This document shows positions 33,613 to 45,145 of a stretch of DNA of 64,000 nucleotides, in pieces. Each line of letters opens with the position of its first letter. Within the stretch, counting starts at the first letter, position 1. Where the stretch lies: contig NW_009799179.1 of the NCBI RefSeq assembly GCF_000213175.1, forward strand, positions 2,961,215-3,025,214, given 5' to 3'. The notes beneath the pieces are model-generated. The model saw nothing but the letters and a program-made list of their open reading frames with translations, searched no databases and was not told the origin of the DNA. The position numbers were made by a program, and so were the translations under genes. Source of the DNA: Neurospora tetrasperma FGSC 2508 (taxonomy: Eukaryota; Ascomycota; Sordariomycetes; Sordariales; Sordariaceae).

Positions 33613-35002
33613 TTTGGCGGTTGTTGGTGGTATTAGTTGAGAAGTTCCTAGTCGAGGGAGAGTAATAAGAGTTGAGAGTTGAGAGTTGAGTAGATGATGT
33701 TGTGATGGAAGCTGTGGATGTTGAGATTATTGAAATATCTGCCTCAATTGGAGGGGGGTTCCAGCTTTTTATACTCAGAGAGCTGAGTTAATGCCTCTTA
33801 GGCTTCCCCAACACCACAAAGCTATCACCGGCTAAGCATAGCTACGAGTCTACGACACGAAGCATACTCATCAACCGTACAACATCCACTCTTTTTTCAC
33901 TGCATCGCTCCAGCCACAGTCGTCATGATGGTCATGGCCCTAGTCAGAATCCAGAGGCGTGCTGGGTCTGGAGGATATCGGCATGATCTCACATGCAACT
34001 ACAAATTGCAGTGAGATACAAAACTGAAGCAGCTCGGCCGTCAATATGGTCCACGGCCATGGAATATTCGAACTGATGATACCTCGCAACGCGTACTGCT
34101 TTTTCCAGTCCAACAACGTTTGGTTTCCTGGCCCCGAAGCGGGTTGGTGATCCTTTGAAATTCCTGTAGATCAGAAGACTAATAATTGTTGTCTGGTAGA
34201 CAATAAACGTTAGGTACTCTGGTATGTAAGGTTCAAAAAGGTGCATTTCGTGACCTTTCAGATGGTTGAATGGTGCATTTTCCATTGTAGCTCTGTGAGG
34301 TGCCTTTTGTTTAGTAGGGTTGCCTTTTCTCAGCCGCAAGGATACATGAACACGTTCCCGCCGCAGCCACGATTTGGATTGTCACACGGACGGAATACGA
34401 GGTTACTAAGCCGTCCTCTCGTGTCATGGCTAGCCGTATGTTAACAACCGCTATCATTGGCGGGTATCAGCGAATGGAAGCACGTCCAGATATTGACTTC
34501 CCGAAAAGCACCCACGGGCCGACGACATCAATTGTAATTATAGAGATGCTGCGGATCATGTCTCAACTTTGGTGAAGGCATCATAAGGCAACGACCGAGT
34601 ACATCCGAGATCAACGAGCGACTCAATCGGCCTGGAAGAGCATCCAGCAAAAACGGAAGGAAGCTAGTGACCTGACTAGGACAGAAATTCGTTGGCACCA
34701 TGTCGCTGTCTAGCGCTGACTGCGCTATCAAGTCACGACGTGCCTCTCGAAGTTTGGTAGGAAAATCGGGGATTTTGGTGGTTGAGCATCGCTAGTGCCG
34801 GAAGGATTCAACTACTTCAATTGTCGTGATGTTGCTGCCTAGTGGACTCCAATAGTCTCCCCTATTTTGCTCAACACAGCGAGGCACATGACGCCTTAGT
34901 AAGCCGCCACAGAGCGGTGATCGAGGATGCGACTCTTCCACTTTGCCGGATACCGTAGTCTTGAACAGTGCTTTGGCTGATTCGCAACACGGCCTCGTAC
35001 TA
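33613..35002. other. Spacer, 1.4 kb
   Basis: Promoter of the small secreted protein at the left end, with GAGAGTTGA repeats at about 33670-33692. No gene is seen in the rest. Confidence 0.45.
33766..33773 (-). promoter_or_regulatory. Possible TATA element of secreted-protein gene
   Basis: Minus-strand TATAAAAA about 155 nt upstream of the ATG at 33612. Position and match are good for a fungal TATA promoter. Confidence 0.45.
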
Positions 35003-36271
35003 CTAGTAATCAAGTTGCGACTTGAAATCCGCCCAGTCGACAATCGTCAAGACATGCGAGATCTTGCCATGCTCGAGCCAGTAAAAGGCATGCTCAGCGA
35101 AATGCACCCGGCGCCCATTGGGCGTAGCACCACCAAATGGCTTGATGGGCAGCCCAGAAAATTCGATACGGACAGCAATCTGCTGCTTCGCCTCGTCGAT
35201 CAGAACGGTCCGTGGCACAAACTGCAGGCCGGCAATAGCGTCAAACGCATTCTCCATCAGCTGGCCGTAGTGGTTCAGAGCCATTTCCGCTCCATTCCAG
35301 ATCACCGTCTCCTTGCAGTATTGGTGTAAGTCTTGTTGCATGGTTTGCCCGTTGATACACGCGATATAATCGTCATAAAACTGTCGTAGGTCGATGGAAG
35401 ACGGAGGCGGTGGGGGCCTGAACTTGGGAACTGGCACAATGTTGGGCGACTGCCGACGCTTCTCGGCTTTATCGACAATGTCTTGAATCTCGCTGATTTT
35501 TTCGTCAATAAAGTAGACAAACATATGTCGCGTGTATTCAGTCTGCTTTCTTTGTGAGGAAGCCATAAAAGGTGCTTGTACCAGAAGATCCTTGACCTTC
35601 AACCTCGCTGCGACAGGCTCCTCTTCTTCTGGCGTGCCAGTAATCAGGGTGACAATTTCCATTTGGGTACATGATCTGTGTGAAAATTCCTGTTTGAAGG
35701 ACTCCACGAACTGGTATAGTGAGATATCCTCTTTGTTATAGGTAATTGTCCCGTGGACTTCATTGCTCAGGAAGCTCCATTGGCGTCGGTTGATGCGGTC
35801 AATGAATGATCTGAAGCGGCTTTTGTTGTTGACTTCGGTTGGAAGCGTGACGGTACGCTCCGAGTCAAATGACGAACTTGCCAGCGGGAGAGAATCGGAG
35901 AACGAAGGAGTTGCCACTGCGACAGAATCGGAAAACGAAGGAGTTTTGAACTCGGACTGGCCCAGCTGTTCTAACATTCTCGCGCGTCTAGCGGCATGCT
36001 CATTCAGTTCGGATATGCCAAGAAAAGAATTGTGGAGGACCGGATCACGAAGTTCAGCGTCTTGACGGAAGGTTAGGGTGGTTGAGGGATGGTGGGAAGG
36101 CAATGGAAGAATGTTGTGCGGCTCGGAGTCATCATCGCGTGCTGGTAATAATAGTGCGTCGTCTTCCTGGCTGGTCGAAAGGGAGGAGCGCGAGATGAAG
36201 GACAAGAGAGCTGCTTGTCCTGACGCTGGTTCGTCCAGCGAGGGATCCTCTGGGGCGTGTGAGTACGACAT
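35003..36271 (-). CDS. Protein with two NTF2/SnoaL-like domains
   Basis: 422 aa from ATG 36271 (MSYSHAPEDPSLDEPASG); the sequence upstream is leader. Residues 1-150 are disordered, Ser/Pro-rich, with an internal duplication of a TPSFSDS motif. Residues about 155-275 (RFRSFIDRINRRQWSFLSNE through HMFVYFIDEKISEIQDIV) and about 300-422 (LRQFYDDYIACINGQTMQQ through HGKISHVLTIVDWADFKSQL) both show the SnoaL/NTF2-like pattern: an N-terminal helix pair, then a sheet ending in a hydrophobic strand with K/H-I-S or E-I. The second is the clearer. In fungi such domains occur in stand-alone, often uncharacterised small proteins; a pair behind a disordered tail is less usual. No signal peptide. Function unknown; domain call from pattern only. 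Confidence 0.75.
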   Translation of the reverse strand: MSYSHAPEDPSLDEPASGQAALLSFISRSSLSTSQEDDALLLPARDDDSEPHNILPLPSHHPSTTLTFRQDAELRDPVLHNSFLGISELNEHAARRARMLEQLGQSEFKTPSFSDSVAVATPSFSDSLPLASSSFDSERTVTLPTEVNNKSRFRSFIDRINRRQWSFLSNEVHGTITYNKEDISLYQFVESFKQEFSHRSCTQMEIVTLITGTPEEEEPVAARLKVKDLLVQAPFMASSQRKQTEYTRHMFVYFIDEKISEIQDIVDKAEKRRQSPNIVPVPKFRPPPPPSSIDLRQFYDDYIACINGQTMQQDLHQYCKETVIWNGAEMALNHYGQLMENAFDAIAGLQFVPRTVLIDEAKQQIAVRIEFSGLPIKPFGGATPNGRRVHFAEHAFYWLEHGKISHVLTIVDWADFKSQLDY

Positions 36272-37593
36272 GGTAGCCTGAGTACGTGGAGTGAAGAATA
36301 AAAGAACCCCTCCGAAAGAAAGATTCAAATAGAAAAGAGAGTAAAATCCGTCAAAACTTGGGCGGAGCGTGTTGCACGGGGATGGAAGTGGTCGAGAGTA
36401 AGGGCCCAGACGGAAGACAAGGATGGGAGCTCGCGCGAGAGACATGACAGTGGACCCCGCCCATGTCGCGCTTTCACGTGCTGATAAGGTTGATGATAAG
36501 AAACAGCGCGGGGTTCAAGGCCGCCAGTTCCCTTCGGCTGTCCGTCCTGGCCCCACTTCACCCCAGGCCCGCCCAACAGTCGGTACCTCTACCTCTACGG
36601 GTATTACTGACCCACGACCCGACCCGGGCCTTTTCGGCCACTGGCTGCAATCCTTCCTCGAGCAACTTCACTGTTTCCGTCATCTTTCCACTTCCACTTC
36701 CACCTCCACTTCTCCCACCAACCTTCTTGCTGACCTCGCCCTTTCCAACTCGTCTCTTCCCTGTCCCTTGCTCATCCCAGGGATCCAAGCGCCAAACTGA
36801 CCTTCTTCCGAATAGACACACATAACATGGCCTTTCGCTGCATCGACGCCCTCGAAAGCTTGACCATGCCAGTTACACCGTCCCGCTGCTGAAGTTCTGC
36901 CATGGGCTCGCCGGAACAATGATGTTGGAACACCAACACGATGACCGCACTTATCTCGCAACGTTGACTGCCGTGGCAAAACGTCAAAATCTGGTCTCAC
37001 CCAAGACGGCATTGTTATGGACACACGCCGCTAGTGCCACGGTATCACCAAGTCACGGCAGCGTTCCAGTGCTACGGTGACATGCTTCTGTCATTATGCG
37101 AGTAGTACAGAGTACAACTACTCTTTGTGCTCCCGGCCGAACAAGCAGCATCCAGACTACAGCGCAAAAGAAATGGAAAAGAAAGCAGAGAATGGAGTGA
37201 AGACATCACGCCGCAATGACAGCAGCAGGCACGAGATTTGACAGGAAATTGTTCAAATGACTCGAATCAAGAATAAGAAAAGAAGAAACAAAAAGGAGGG
37301 AAAACAAAAGCATCTCGCCAGACTTTTGCCTATCCATCCGTTATGATGTTATCCGACCAACTGACAACCCATTCTCCAAAACACCAAACGCCATTCACCC
37401 ACCCCCAATGCATAATCATAGAGGTTTATCTGACAGAAAAAAAGAAAAAAGGACAAAGGTTGGAACTGGGTATAGTGTATGTGTCATCACCATCGTGTAC
37501 TGACCCTCCATCTCTTTCCTTTTTCTTTCTCGTGCTCGTTTACCCTTACACTTTTCGCCAACCTCCTCCTTCTCAACACGCACACGCATCATC
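36272..37593. other. Spacer, 1.3 kb
   Basis: Contains promoter/leader of the NTF2-like gene. There is a run of ACTTCC/ACCTCC repeats at about 36688-36715. No gene is seen. Confidence 0.45.
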
Positions 37594-39426
37594 TCAAGCC
37601 ATGTCGGTGTCCTTCCAACTAACTACCTCTCGAGTAACCTCCGAGGACTCGACCTTGTGCTTCAGGTCAAAGTCACTATCGAGGCCCCTCCTCAGTTTCA
37701 CCTGTCTCTCCAGCAGTGTGACGAGCAAGCCGGTTCCTGCGAGACCCAGGAAAATGATCCACGGCGCCCTTAACCCCAGTGCAAAGAGTGACACAATCTG
37801 GGCCTTGACCTCCTCTCCAAAGCTGCCGACGAACTGGGCCGACGCGTGCTCGTATGCTCTTCCTTGGGTCAGCGCCTCCTGTGCCTCCCTGTTGGTAATG
37901 GTATGCAGGAGAGTTGCCACCTGAGCATTGAAAGCGGCATTGGGGACGGCAACGCCAAGGAGCGACCCGAGTCCACGCAAGAATGCCCATGACCCGGTTG
38001 CCGCCGCGTTATCCTTGTCTGTAAGCTCTACCAGCACGCTGGGAAGCGTCGTCGACACAATAATTCCGGATCCAATGCCGACAAGGAAGGAGAACACGAT
38101 CCATTCCACCACTCTCGACTTCTCGGCGTAGGCGACGCAGCATGCGAATCCGACCAGCATAAGAGTAAACCCAGCTTGGTGCATGTGTCGATATCTGCCA
38201 AATTTTGCCAGTAACGGGCCACCGACGGCGGATAGCACTACGATTGTCAAAGTGCAGGGTAGAATGAGAACACCCGACTTGGTAGGGGAGGCGTTCAGCA
38301 CGGCTTGGAAGAACGGGGGCAAATAGAACTGGTAACCGTATGTCAGGAATCCGTGGATGATGGTGACGATGAAGCCGGCAACGGTTGTCCGGTTGGAAAA
38401 GACGTGTGGAGGCATGATGGGGTGCTCACACCATCGGCAACGTTCCCAGAATGCAAAGCAGAGAACCCCTGTGAGACCAGCGGCGCCAGTGCCAAGTACC
38501 ATTGGGGATGTCCAGGCGTAGGCCGCGCCGCCGAGTGTGAGCGAGAAGAGAAGGAACACAACGGAAGACGTCAACAACCCAATCCCAAGAAAGTCCACGC
38601 GCCCGAGTTGCTTAAATATTGTCAGCTTGTCGCTGTCTGTCGAGCGGCCGCTGCTGACCTGAAGCCACATCCACATCATGACAAGGGATATCGCGCACAC
38701 CGGGATGTTGACGCCAAAGCACCATCTCCAGCCAACCTCAGCAAAGATACCACCGAGCACAGGGCCTACGGTTGTCCCCAGAGCATACACGGCAGCCTTG
38801 ATTGCGACATAGTGACCTCTGCGCTTAAGTGGAATGATGTCGCAAAGGATAAGCTCTGCAAACAAGTCAATGCCACCCGATCCAAGGCCCTGAAAGATAC
38901 GGCCAAAGATCAGCACGGCCCCTGAGTTGGCAAATCCCGAGACGGCGCTGCCGGCACAAAAGATAACCACCGCCACCATCATCAGATGTCGGCGGCCCCA
39001 GATGTCGGCTAGTTGGCCGTACAAGGGCTGGCAGATGATGGATGCCAGCAGGAACGCCGTGGCAACCCAAGATGAGTTTGGCCCAAGGCCTAGGTCTCGT
39101 GAGATTGTCGGGAGGGCGGTGCTCACCACGCTTCCCTCAAAGGCTGAGAGTAGGATGGGAACACAGAGCCCAATGAAGCACCGCCAAAACCCGACTCCTC
39201 GAACCCATTCGTTGGCATTGACCTCGGCAACTTCCGTCTTTTCGGACAGCGACACAGTCGATGGTGTGCTGTTCTCACCGAAGCTGGTACATGATGAGGA
39301 CTTGAAGTCGGGGTCCTTTTCGTCGCGGCAGTATGCTGGGCTCGGCGGGTTCATCATGGCATTGGCCTTCAAAGCGGCTCGGACATTTTCTGGAAACTCC
39401 GTCGAGGTCGCGTCTGGCGTTCGCAT
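37594..39426 (-). CDS. MFS transporter, DHA2 (14-TM drug:H+ antiporter) type
   Basis: 610 aa from ATG 39426 (MRTPDATSTEFPENV), the first ATG of the frame. A hydrophilic N-terminal tail of about 85 residues precedes 14 predicted membrane spans, starting FWRCFIGLCVPILLSAFEGS. The family signature after TM2 reads GQLADIWGRRHLMM, and the antiporter motif C region reads ALGTTVGPVLGGIF. A VVSTALPTISRDL stretch near TM1 is characteristic of the 14-TM group. The C-terminal tail is charged. The role is probably proton-driven export of toxic or secondary compounds at the plasma membrane; substrate unknown. Nothing else nearby suggests a biosynthetic cluster. No intron is seen. Confidence 0.88.
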   Translation of the reverse strand: MRTPDATSTEFPENVRAALKANAMMNPPSPAYCRDEKDPDFKSSSCTSFGENSTPSTVSLSEKTEVAEVNANEWVRGVGFWRCFIGLCVPILLSAFEGSVVSTALPTISRDLGLGPNSSWVATAFLLASIICQPLYGQLADIWGRRHLMMVAVVIFCAGSAVSGFANSGAVLIFGRIFQGLGSGGIDLFAELILCDIIPLKRRGHYVAIKAAVYALGTTVGPVLGGIFAEVGWRWCFGVNIPVCAISLVMMWMWLQVSSGRSTDSDKLTIFKQLGRVDFLGIGLLTSSVVFLLFSLTLGGAAYAWTSPMVLGTGAAGLTGVLCFAFWERCRWCEHPIMPPHVFSNRTTVAGFIVTIIHGFLTYGYQFYLPPFFQAVLNASPTKSGVLILPCTLTIVVLSAVGGPLLAKFGRYRHMHQAGFTLMLVGFACCVAYAEKSRVVEWIVFSFLVGIGSGIIVSTTLPSVLVELTDKDNAAATGSWAFLRGLGSLLGVAVPNAAFNAQVATLLHTITNREAQEALTQGRAYEHASAQFVGSFGEEVKAQIVSLFALGLRAPWIIFLGLAGTGLLVTLLERQVKLRRGLDSDFDLKHKVESSEVTREVVSWKDTDMA

Positions 39427-42400
39427 TGTATTCGAATGATCCGAACGTGTGATGGTATAGCTGTTGAAGAAGGGATAGGAATCTTGTTCCTGGATAGACA
39501 AAAGATATGATGATGGTTGAGGACCAAAGCATTGAGGTAAGTCGCCCGGAATTTTGAGCCATCACCGTTGCATTTAATACACCCTCTGGATACAAATTTG
39601 CTTTGAGTCAATGTTCAACATCGAGAGGCATTGGTCCCGCGATCTGTGAAGCGTTGTCTTGACGATCCAATGACACCGTCACAGACTCACTGGCATTTTT
39701 TTCCCCACCACACCGAGGCCAAGGGCTATCTCCATCACATCACTCATGGCAGGGACGAGTGCACATCCACGAGGCGAGTTGCCAGTACAGTGGTATGTAC
39801 TTTAGGTGTGATGAGAACTTTCTCTTTGGTTGGGTCGGTTTCTTGGCCCCTATCACGGTTGGAATGCTACCTATTTCACAGTGGCCATCCACGATCGACC
39901 TCATCTCCTCCTTCACCTTTCATCCCAATCCCCGCGGCCAGACCAAAGCAGTCTCCCCGTGCAACTGCAGGACTGTCGGTATGGCTGTTGTTGACGGTTG
40001 ACGGTCACCTTGGGAACGCTGTGCTGCCTAATACAAAGATTACTGCTCCTTTCCTATCTTCTGTCAGATTCAAGGACTTTCTGCCACGTCCGTGGACCGG
40101 TAGTACAACAAGTCGAGGCAACCAAGATTTTACATCTGTCATGGACTGTAGCCCAATGGCTTGCCTTGGCCACACGGGTCTCTCAAAGTGGCCAACTGTT
40201 TACCTAACAGTTACTGACTGCCCTGGGAATGAGCATTGTGCCGTCATCAAGCGGCGGCTACGACAGTGTACTCAGTGACTGTCTACTTGTCACGAATGAC
40301 AATCTATACCAAAAAAATGATAGATTGGAGAGGCTGTTGTACCCAGGATCGCGCGAGTGGATTCGGAAGTACCCCGTCCACCATTCGATACGCCGACCTT
40401 TACATCATCTAGGCTCTCTTCAGCTACTCGAATCCAAACAGGCAAGAGCTTGCGGCTAAGTACCGTGGGGCCTGTTGAAATGACATTTGTCCCTGTGCTC
40501 TACCTTGCTCTTCCTGGGATGTAATTCATCAATTCTGGCACGAGGCTCGGACAGCCTCGAGATGGGTATGACACAAGGCATTATCTACGAATCAGAATGA
40601 GCTGGTCCCTTGCAGCACCTGCCAGCTTGACATATCAATGATTTTTTTCATTGGGTACCATTACTTCGACTCATCCCTTAGCCAGAAGCATCTAGATTCT
40701 TTACACATCCGAGTACATTGCCAGTCTCAGAAAAGAAAAATGGTTCCCTACCTTGTGCTCTTGGTATAGAAGGAGCCTTCTCGTTTGCGCAAGGTTGGAG
40801 AATTCTCAGCAAGGCAAAATTCTGATTCAGTAGAACGTCGTATTCTACGAGTCTTCTGTTACACCAGATTTGGAACAGGTTCGGGGGCTCGAACCTAACA
40901 TGCGAGTGCTCTTTTTCTGCCGATTTCGGAAGCCGAGAACCTCTGACCTCGAAATCGGATCACAAGGCACTGCCTTGCCTGTCGGTTTTCCCATCCCCAC
41001 GGTTCAGAATCTGGCCCATTACACGTCAGGCGAGTAGGACACAGAAGCTCCCGAAGGGGTTTCGGCAGTCCACATCAGGAGAAGAACATAGTCCGTGGTG
41101 GATGTTGTCATACCTCACAAATCATCTGAAACATCTGTTTTGCAGCTTCTGCATGTCTCAGAGGTCGTGGTGTCGAGGACTGAGGAGGCATTTTTTCCCT
41201 CGGGGCTATCCGTCACTTCGATCTTGCGGTTGTCTATAAGGTTTTGGATGTGGTAATAGCGCGCCGTCCACTCTTTTCACTTCATCCGTAACACAGCACA
41301 TACAGCACATGACGCAGCACACTTTTACCTTTGTTCTAATTCACCTGCAGCATGACCGTAACACTGACATCAGACATTCGGCACACGACTCCCTAGACTC
41401 GAGGCTGACTACAGGTCGCAGAGTTGCTTAGTCCAGTTCCACCTACAAGGTCGCAATTTGTGCGATAATATCACTCACATCGTTTTCATGCAGCTCATGG
41501 AGTTGCCGCAAGACTGCCAAGCCAATAATCTTTCATACAGGCACCAGACATGGACGCCGTTAGGGAGGCGCAGCGGTTGTTATCATGACACTGCATGTTA
41601 TCTGGCACTTTCGGGATCCCAATCGGGTAATGCGGATGCAAATTGACTTGGGATGAGATGTGAGTGTAAGACTGCGGAAAATCGGTGAAAGAAGAGACCA
41701 CGACCAGCTGACCATATCCAAGAGGAAAGATTACCTACCTAATCTTCACAAATATGCGAAGACCTGGATGAAGATCTCCCGGTGAAGATCTCCCGTTAAC
41801 ATGACTTAAAAGACAGTAAGTGATCACATTCCTGCGCAGGCTTGGCACTCAGTCCCTAATTATGTTTTCTCCCGCAGCTGGTTTCCGTTACAAATACGCA
41901 TTCCCTCTTGAAGTTGGTGCTGCTCAGCATTAGTAGGGATGTCCTTGCTCTTGAAGCGCTCTCACCGACTTTGCTTCTTGGTTGCTCGTCAGAGATGAGT
42001 GAAGAAATCTTTGTCGACCAAAGGCACAGTTCGGCCTGGAACAATACGGCACAGGACCTCAAAGTCCAATAGCTCTATTTCGCCAAGGCTGGGGAATGTT
42101 ATGATCAACCCCGGGCTCGGACCCTGACATCTCAGCTACCAACCGCTGATGCGCCACCGTCTGACGTCAACATCAGCCTTTTCTCCTTTTAACTTTATCA
42201 TTCTTGATACCTAACATGACACTGATTGGTGTTATGATACGCGGATTGCATACGCTTGTGAGCCTCTTACTGTCCCCAACAGCCCTATACCTTGCCGTCA
42301 TGCGGGTGTCCGTTAAGATCATGAACATGTCCTGATCTGAATCATGAAAAGGCCCTCCGATAATCCTGATTTCCCGTAAGCTTCGATTCAATAAAATCCA

Positions 42401-45145
42401 GCCAAGGAACACCCAAGCCTCTTAGCATACCGCACATGAAGAGCACCGACTCGCCTATGTGGCCGCAGCCATGATCACGGCATGAACTCTCCGAGCTTTC
42501 CCCTCCTCAACCTCCAGACATTCAGTTTGTCGGTCTCATATGGCTCCCTCCTTTACTCGGTGCTGGTGGTCGGTGGTTGGAGGTCGGTTGGTCTTGGCTT
42601 TTGTCAATGGGGTGGTAAGCATAAGCCAACATTCCGTCCGTATGGGGTTATGATCTAGTCTACCTCCGCCCCTGGGCCCCGGCCAGCCGCAGCCGCACAT
42701 GTTCAATTCTCCCAACATGGACGGCGGATGCTGACCTGATATCGACACTCCGTACCCATATTCATAACACCAAATCCAGGTTTGCCCCGAGAGCCAAGCG
42801 ACGGGTATATGGGAGGAGGGAACCTTCAGCAAGCCGGCTACGTACGGGCCAACGGGACGTGTTGACATGTTCATGATCCTCAGATTATCTTTTCTTTACA
42901 CTTACCTAACCTATTCACGTCCTGAATGGTAACGAGAAAAAATCATTCTCCGAGTAAGACGCCAATTCGCCAATTCGTCAGATGAGCACCTTGCCAATGC
43001 CAAATGGTAGTATTGTTATTGTCATTGACATGTAACAGAAAGTAGTACGCTATGTTAATGCCAAGTTCTTGCCCATTTTCGCGTGGACGCGGTACAACGT
43101 GAGGATGCAAGTATCCGGTAACATTGGCATTGACAATTGGACTCTGGATTCTAGAGAGAGAGTTTGCACCGTGCCTTGATCAGGCGATCTCATTTGAGGA
43201 AGCTCAAAACTGACTTCAGTCCGTGTCTTATGAGGATGTTGGAGAGGTATATTTCCACATCTGGTGAAGCTGCAGTTGGTTTAAGAATTGCCTAAAGGGA
43301 TTACAGATGGCCTCTCCAATGTCAGGTATTGCCTACCTAAGCGAGTACGGGGAATCTTCATCGACCAGTACCTAGCTACGGGCTTGTTTGAACAAGTCTC
43401 CCATCATTTTATGTTACTTCCTTGTGTGCACATCGTCGTTTGCATGCCGTCCGGTGAGTGAGTCGGCCACTCAATGGTACTGTACGTAGGGGTAGGTAGG
43501 TAGTCGCTTCCCGATTCCCCTCGGGAGTTCAAACAAAGAAGTGGAGGAATGGGGCCCGGGCTCGGATGACAACCAGCCGTTCGCCGAGCGTTCAGGAAGC
43601 ACCTAATCTCTCACCTACCTACCTACCTACCCACAACCTCAATTTTATCAAACTTTTTCAGTCCCGGACTCGATTTCCGATTTCAATGCGGGGCTAAAGC
43701 GTTGCCACTTTTCGCAAGCGAATGTTCGTCGGGATGGTATCATTCCTTCAAGTTTCCCCCCTGACTGAATGGTTTAGCCCACGATCGCCAAGCATTTCAA
43801 TGATCGACTTTTAGTTATTAAATTAGTGCACAGGGGGTAAGTAAATGTTAGCGGGAGAGCAGCGCTACAGCACGACATTGTCACGCTACACTACCACTTA
43901 CACTACACAACACGCAAAACATCTTGACCGTAAGTAGGTAATCTCAATCCTATTCTAGATGCTCCACATTTATTCCCGCTCCAGCTCCTCGGTCGAATTC
44001 CTTTTTGTCTGAAATGGCGTCAACTTGCATTTCATCCCCATGCGAGAATGTGTTAGTAGAAACCCACTCAAACTACACTACCAGATATAAGATTGAATTT
44101 TCGGTAAACCAAGCCTGGGTACTAAGGACTGCACGAATAAGGGGTAGGGCTAGCTAGGTAGGTCCCCGGCCGTCTGCACCGGACCTGGCTCCCGGCGTTC
44201 ATGTCACGACAAAAAAGTTATGCGCGCCCGCGCGTAGGCCAAGCATACATTCAGTCAGGTTGTCTGTCTGTGACTGTGATGAGAATGTATGTATTTCCCG
44301 AATCCATCCATGTGCCTTATAAGAAAAAGTGGAGAGATGCTCGCCAAGGCCGTAGAAAGAGGGTGGTACATAAACCCGGATTTGTTTGGCGTCAGCCTCC
44401 CAAATGAGTCGGCGTAGATCTACCACGCGCCAACCGATTGGTCTAGTCCGATCTTGGATTTAGACTACATTCCATCTCAAACAGGGTACTTTCCCCCTCC
44501 TCCTCCACACCCAAAGGGGGTAGCGTAGTACAATACGGTGAAGAGAAGCTACAAACGGCTTCATCTTCCACCCCCCGGCCCCTCATCGTGATCCGGAGAA
44601 TCAGCTAACCTAGGTACCTAATCTTAGCCGAGACCCGAGTTATTCGTACACCGAGTTCTTTACCTGCTGACTCGTTGGAGGCTCAATGGCTTGCGTTGGT
44701 GTGTGTGGGGAGATGAAAGTGAGGCACCTCGAGGGCTGTGGAATGAGGGGAGGAGAGGGAGGGCTTGAGGATGACTTGTGCAGAGGCAGGTTATGACCCG
44801 TTGGGGCAGTGGCATCGGCCAAGGCCAAAGGCAAGAGCGTCAGGCTAAAGAGGGTCTATATAAGACCCTTACCATGTCTGCCTCGATGTTGTCATTTCCC
44901 ATCACAATCCAAACATCGCCCTCATCGGACCGATCAGCAAGCTACCAGACTCCAGAGACCGCACGGTTTCAGACATTGTTGTCTTACTTTCCAATCTTCC
45001 GAGTTTGCGGCAGCTTCCTATACATTCATATTTCCTCAGCTTGTCCCACAAAGCCCACCACCGGTCCGGGCCAAAACATACCTTACCAACTTCCATCAAA
45101 AACTTCCTGCGATACATCTTGTTAGTGTCACACAAGTCACAAGCA
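39427..45145. other. Large spacer, 5.7 kb, no gene seen
   Basis: The longest gene-free stretch in the island, at normal base composition. It holds the MFS promoter at the left and the cysteine-rich protein promoter at the right. A 9-bp stem (CCGATTTCG/CGAAATCGG) lies at about 40920-40960. AGGT/ACCT tetranucleotide runs lie at 43492-43504 and 43614-43630. No frame has motifs, splice support or a recognisable family. Confidence 0.4.
44857..44864 (+). promoter_or_regulatory. Possible TATA element of cysteine-rich repeat gene
   Basis: TATATAAG within a near-palindrome GGGTCTATATAAGACCC, about 285 nt upstream of the ATG at 45146. This implies a leader of roughly 250 nt. Confidence 0.4.
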
